Source: Paludibacter sp.
GTDB taxonomy: Bacteria > Bacteroidota > Bacteroidia > Bacteroidales > Paludibacteraceae
Assembly (NCBI GenBank): GCA_019163375.1
Contig: JAFLKK010000005.1
Location: forward strand, 283,511-347,510
Reading direction: 5' to 3'
DNA: 64,000 nucleotides
The translations under genes were made by a program, and so were the position numbers. Numbering within the stretch: the stretch's first letter is position 1; every line of letters begins with the position of its first letter. Below are positions 61,594 through 64,000 of this stretch, piece by piece. The notes under the pieces are model-generated. The model saw nothing but the letters and a program-made list of their open reading frames with translations. It did no database searches and was not told the origin of the DNA.

Positions 61594-63174
61594 TCAATTT
61601 AGATGATTTTGATTGCTTTGCAGATTTGTTTTCCAATCTTTAGATGCCCATTGGCTGATAGTATCGTAGGCATCTTGAATTAATGCATCCGGATAACCAC
61701 TCATTTTCAATATTTTGATAGCATTAAACGATGTCAGCTTCCCCGGTTTAAGCAAATAATCGAAAGCCACCTCGGTGGAGCTGATATGTTCGCAAAAATG
61801 GTAAAGCGCATATTGGGTATGCAACAACTCAGCCAGTTCGATATCGTGGGTTGACACAAAAACAAGATTTTCGTTCTTTATGAGTTGAGCCAGTACCGCT
61901 TTTGCAGCCGCCACCCGTTCCAAGGTATTGGTGCCCTTAAAAATTTCGTCCAATAGGAAAAGGTGTTGCCCTGTTTCGCAGGCGTCCAGCATCTCCTTCA
62001 CCGAAAGCACTTCCTCGAAAAACAAACTTTTACTATTTATCAAGTCATCACCCACGGTTATCATCGACTGCAAAGTGAGGCGGTGCTTTAGCTTAAACTC
62101 CTTCGCAAAACAGGTATTTATGTTTTGAGCCAACAGCGTATTCACACCCACCGTTCGGATAAATGTCGACTTTCCTGACATGTTCGAGCCGGTAAGCAAT
62201 ATTGATTTATCCCGCACAGCGAGGTCATTGGCCACACAGCCCTCAATCAGCGGGTGATATAAACCGGAAAAAGAAAGTCGGTCATTTCGCTCATCAATGG
62301 TTGGCAGGCAAATATCACTGTCCAACTTGCGGATGTGAGCAATGGCCAGCAGCGAATCTATCTCGCCTACGAAACTGTATAAGATTTCAATCTCCTGCTG
62401 TTTACCATTAATCAGCTTTATTGTTTTGTGAAACAGATAAGGCTCGGTTAGAAACACTATTCGGAATAATTCCATTATCAACCAGGCCAAAGCCGCCAGT
62501 TCGCTTTGCAATAATTGCTCCACTCTGAACAATGAAGAGATCTTATTAATCGGTTTCAGCGATTCCAATGCCTCAGGAACATCCGTAGTAATACTATCAA
62601 AACGTGAGTCCTTTACCAAAACCTGACAAACCTTATGAAGTTTCATTAGTTGAGGTATGGAGTTTTGAAAAGGAATCTGAAGACTTTTGTTTGAATAATG
62701 AAAAAGTGCATTCACAATAAGTGATACAAAAGTTAAAATAAAAAAGAACTGAGAAGGGAACAAAACGGTTAGCCCCACGCACATGAAAGGTACAAATCGC
62801 AAAACATTGATCAAAAAGTAATACAACTCCGTAACGGTTGGAAGCGTTTTAGAAAACAATGAAATAATGCTGAACGCATCATTCTTACTCAATTTAATCA
62901 ATTGTTTCTCGGTTTCCTGAGCGAAACCCGCATCTGCTGCAAACTGTTGAGTTATCGCCTCATGCCTATCGGGATAGGGAGACAGTTCATTCGAACGCAA
63001 CTTGGCGTAGAAATATTGCTTACCCACTTTGGAAGTCGTAAGATCAAGGTAACCAAATAGCTCTTCGAAATTCAAATCACCGGCCGTTTTATCCGACAAA
63101 ACAGCCACTCCGCGCGTCGTTGAAAGATAGCGTGCATACCTCTCTATTTCTGGATCATCAATATCATGTTTCAT
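61594..63174 (-). CDS. MutS-like ATPase with membrane segments
   Basis: A 526-residue protein of the MutS domain III/V type without the mismatch-recognition domain I. Two hydrophobic segments at about residues 118-155 (FVPFMCVGLTVLFPSQFFFI...) suggest membrane association. The ATPase half starts around residue 325, with Walker A GSNMSGKSTFIRT, LLAQNINTCFA, the Walker B region HLFLLDEIFKGTN and FVSTHDIELAELL. Proteins of this architecture are widespread in Bacteroidetes and annotated as DNA mismatch repair protein, but a role in mismatch repair is unproven. It is a single gene; TATTTTTG at 63252-63245 on the - strand is its likely -7 box. Confidence 0.9.
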   Translation of the reverse strand: MKHDIDDPEIERYARYLSTTRGVAVLSDKTAGDLNFEELFGYLDLTTSKVGKQYFYAKLRSNELSPYPDRHEAITQQFAADAGFAQETEKQLIKLSKNDAFSIISLFSKTLPTVTELYYFLINVLRFVPFMCVGLTVLFPSQFFFILTFVSLIVNALFHYSNKSLQIPFQNSIPQLMKLHKVCQVLVKDSRFDSITTDVPEALESLKPINKISSLFRVEQLLQSELAALAWLIMELFRIVFLTEPYLFHKTIKLINGKQQEIEILYSFVGEIDSLLAIAHIRKLDSDICLPTIDERNDRLSFSGLYHPLIEGCVANDLAVRDKSILLTGSNMSGKSTFIRTVGVNTLLAQNINTCFAKEFKLKHRLTLQSMITVGDDLINSKSLFFEEVLSVKEMLDACETGQHLFLLDEIFKGTNTLERVAAAKAVLAQLIKNENLVFVSTHDIELAELLHTQYALYHFCEHISSTEVAFDYLLKPGKLTSFNAIKILKMSGYPDALIQDAYDTISQWASKDWKTNLQSNQNHLN

Positions 63175-63271
63175 TATTCCAACATTAAGTTACTGTAAAA
63201 TGAAGTAACCAACTATGCGTTTGTATTTTCATTTTCTCACAATGCAAAAATACACAATAATTTAATATAAA

Positions 63272-63310
63272 AAAAGTGGAAGCCAGACTTTTCATCTTAC
63301 TTCCACTTTT
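63272..63310 (-). terminator. Terminator of the kup gene
   Basis: On the - strand AAAAGTGGAAG (63310-63300) pairs perfectly with 63282-63272, followed by TTTTT. It lies 20 bases after the kup stop. Confidence 0.8.
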
Positions 63311-63329
63311 CATGTTTATTGCCTGAGCG

Positions 63330-64000
63330 TTAAGCTTCCTGTATTCTTTTAATTTTGTACTTATGATCAGTCCTGATGACTAATGGCACTGATTCCACAC
63401 TTACATTACTGGTATCTAACCCATAAGCTTTAGTATCCGGAATACCCAAATGCCTTATCAGCCTGTAAAAATTCATAGTCATACGCTCTCTGAACGCAAA
63501 GCCCTGATTCTGATTATACACACGATGAATGATAATAAAGCGGAAATCGCCGGGGATGTTATTCTTTCTCAAAGATGGATAATTACTGGTAAGATCAAAT
63601 TCTTTATTCTGTACCAATTCATCAATAATCTGTCGGAAATAAACATTAATCAAAGGCTGTACCTGAAAACCAAGCCTTATATTTACACGGTAAAGTGTAT
63701 CCGGAATTAGCTTTTCGAACGTGTATTCGAGCGTCGTCGGATCATCCACATGGTCGATATGAAGAATCCAGTAATTATCAGCACGCTTGGGCTGCTTGTT
63801 GATCATCGAATAAATAATCTTTCCTTCCACTTCGGTTTGCAGGTTTGCTTTACTCAGATACACCAGGTTGGTGGAGTATTTGGGAATGGTGGTATCGGCA
63901 CTTAAGTCGGAAATAATCTTATAAAACGATGATATTTTCAGAAACTGAACATATTTATTTTTAATAATCCGTGCATTGTACCAATCAAACATTACTGCAA
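63330..64000 (-). CDS. kup: Kup potassium transporter, C-terminal part (5' end beyond window)
   Basis: The frame is open to the right edge; the ATG at 63992 is internal because the codons before it stay open and the sequence VMFDWYNARIIKNKYVQF is the usual junction between the last membrane segment and the cytoplasmic tail of KUP/HAK/KT proteins. The visible 223 residues are the cytoplasmic domain: YSTNLVYLSKAN, NKQPKRADNYWILHID, VNIRLGFQVQPLINVYFR, YPSLRKNNIPGDFRF and the end SVESVPLVI. The transporter takes up K+ with protons. The membrane domain lies outside. Confidence 0.92.
   Translation of the reverse strand, partial: AVMFDWYNARIIKNKYVQFLKISSFYKIISDLSADTTIPKYSTNLVYLSKANLQTEVEGKIIYSMINKQPKRADNYWILHIDHVDDPTTLEYTFEKLIPDTLYRVNIRLGFQVQPLINVYFRQIIDELVQNKEFDLTSNYPSLRKNNIPGDFRFIIIHRVYNQNQGFAFRERMTMNFYRLIRHLGIPDTKAYGLDTSNVSVESVPLVIRTDHKYKIKRIQEA

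Overview
The window looks like a chromosomal piece of an anaerobic or facultative member of the Bacteroidales, possibly near Paludibacter or Dysgonomonas; the genus is a guess. The reasons are promoters of the Bacteroidetes type (TTTG then TAnnTTTG instead of -35/-10), weak Shine-Dalgarno sites, type IX secretion C-terminal signals of both classes (type A at 43128, type B at 48979), BACON and BspA-type leucine-rich repeats, the rSAM/lipoprotein pair, a DUF6261 gene, and the uronate-epimerase UxaE route. No rRNA, tRNA, integrase, transposase or CRISPR array was recognised.

Layout. 1-7972 (+): ordinary housekeeping and small-enzyme genes (redox-active cysteine protein, HXXEE membrane protein, MaoC-like hydratase, DUF255 thioredoxin-domain protein, flavodoxin-fold oxidoreductase, a GNAT/hypothetical/GNAT/shikimate-dehydrogenase-like run). 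8088-9914 (-): YgiQ radical SAM protein. 9915-12110: a repeat-rich stretch built around a DUF6261 gene, with a 26-bp-stem palindrome, a 42-bp tandem array and three copies of a 32-bp palindromic repeat. 12165-14518 (+): pepT and gcvT. 14593-28962 (-): a long same-strand run holding gnd, pdxB, a Gfo/Idh/MocA oxidoreductase, a LarA-family protein, a four-helix-bundle gene bounded by perfect inverted repeats, and the hexuronate genes kdgK, uxuA, an SDR-type fructuronate reductase, uxaE, uxaA, uxaB and a LacI-family regulator. Divergently (+) at 29551-32462 lie kduI, kduD and a DUF4861 protein.

Together the regulator-flanked genes make a polyuronate (pectin, alginate or glycosaminoglycan type) utilisation locus. 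KduI and KduD bring unsaturated uronates to 2-keto-3-deoxygluconate (KDG). UxaB/UxaA take tagaturonate via altronate to KDG, the SDR and UxuA take fructuronate via mannonate to KDG, UxaE links the two keto-acids, and KdgK phosphorylates KDG. The uronate isomerase, KDPG aldolase, lyases and transporters are not in the window.

32581-33261 is tsaB. 33262-45964 is an accessory region: a 62-bp tandem array, a TonB-C-domain protein, an unknown protein, a 2508-residue BspA-like secreted repeat protein, an rSAM/lipoprotein pair and an alpha/beta hydrolase. The last three units are separated by copies of one dispersed repeat whose ends (TAAC...GTTA) resemble integron attC sites; this is the most interesting structural signal. 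46057-55288 (+) returns to mixed single genes (DJ-1/PfpI, DapB-like, T9SS protein, PPOX, serine hydrolase, CPBP protease, cold-shock protein, Pif1/HRDC helicase, MBL hydrolase). 56306-61008 is a TetR-regulated group of four electrophile or aldehyde detoxification enzymes with two matching operator palindromes. 61594-64000 (-) carries a membrane MutS-like ATPase and the C-terminal part of a Kup potassium transporter that runs off the right edge.
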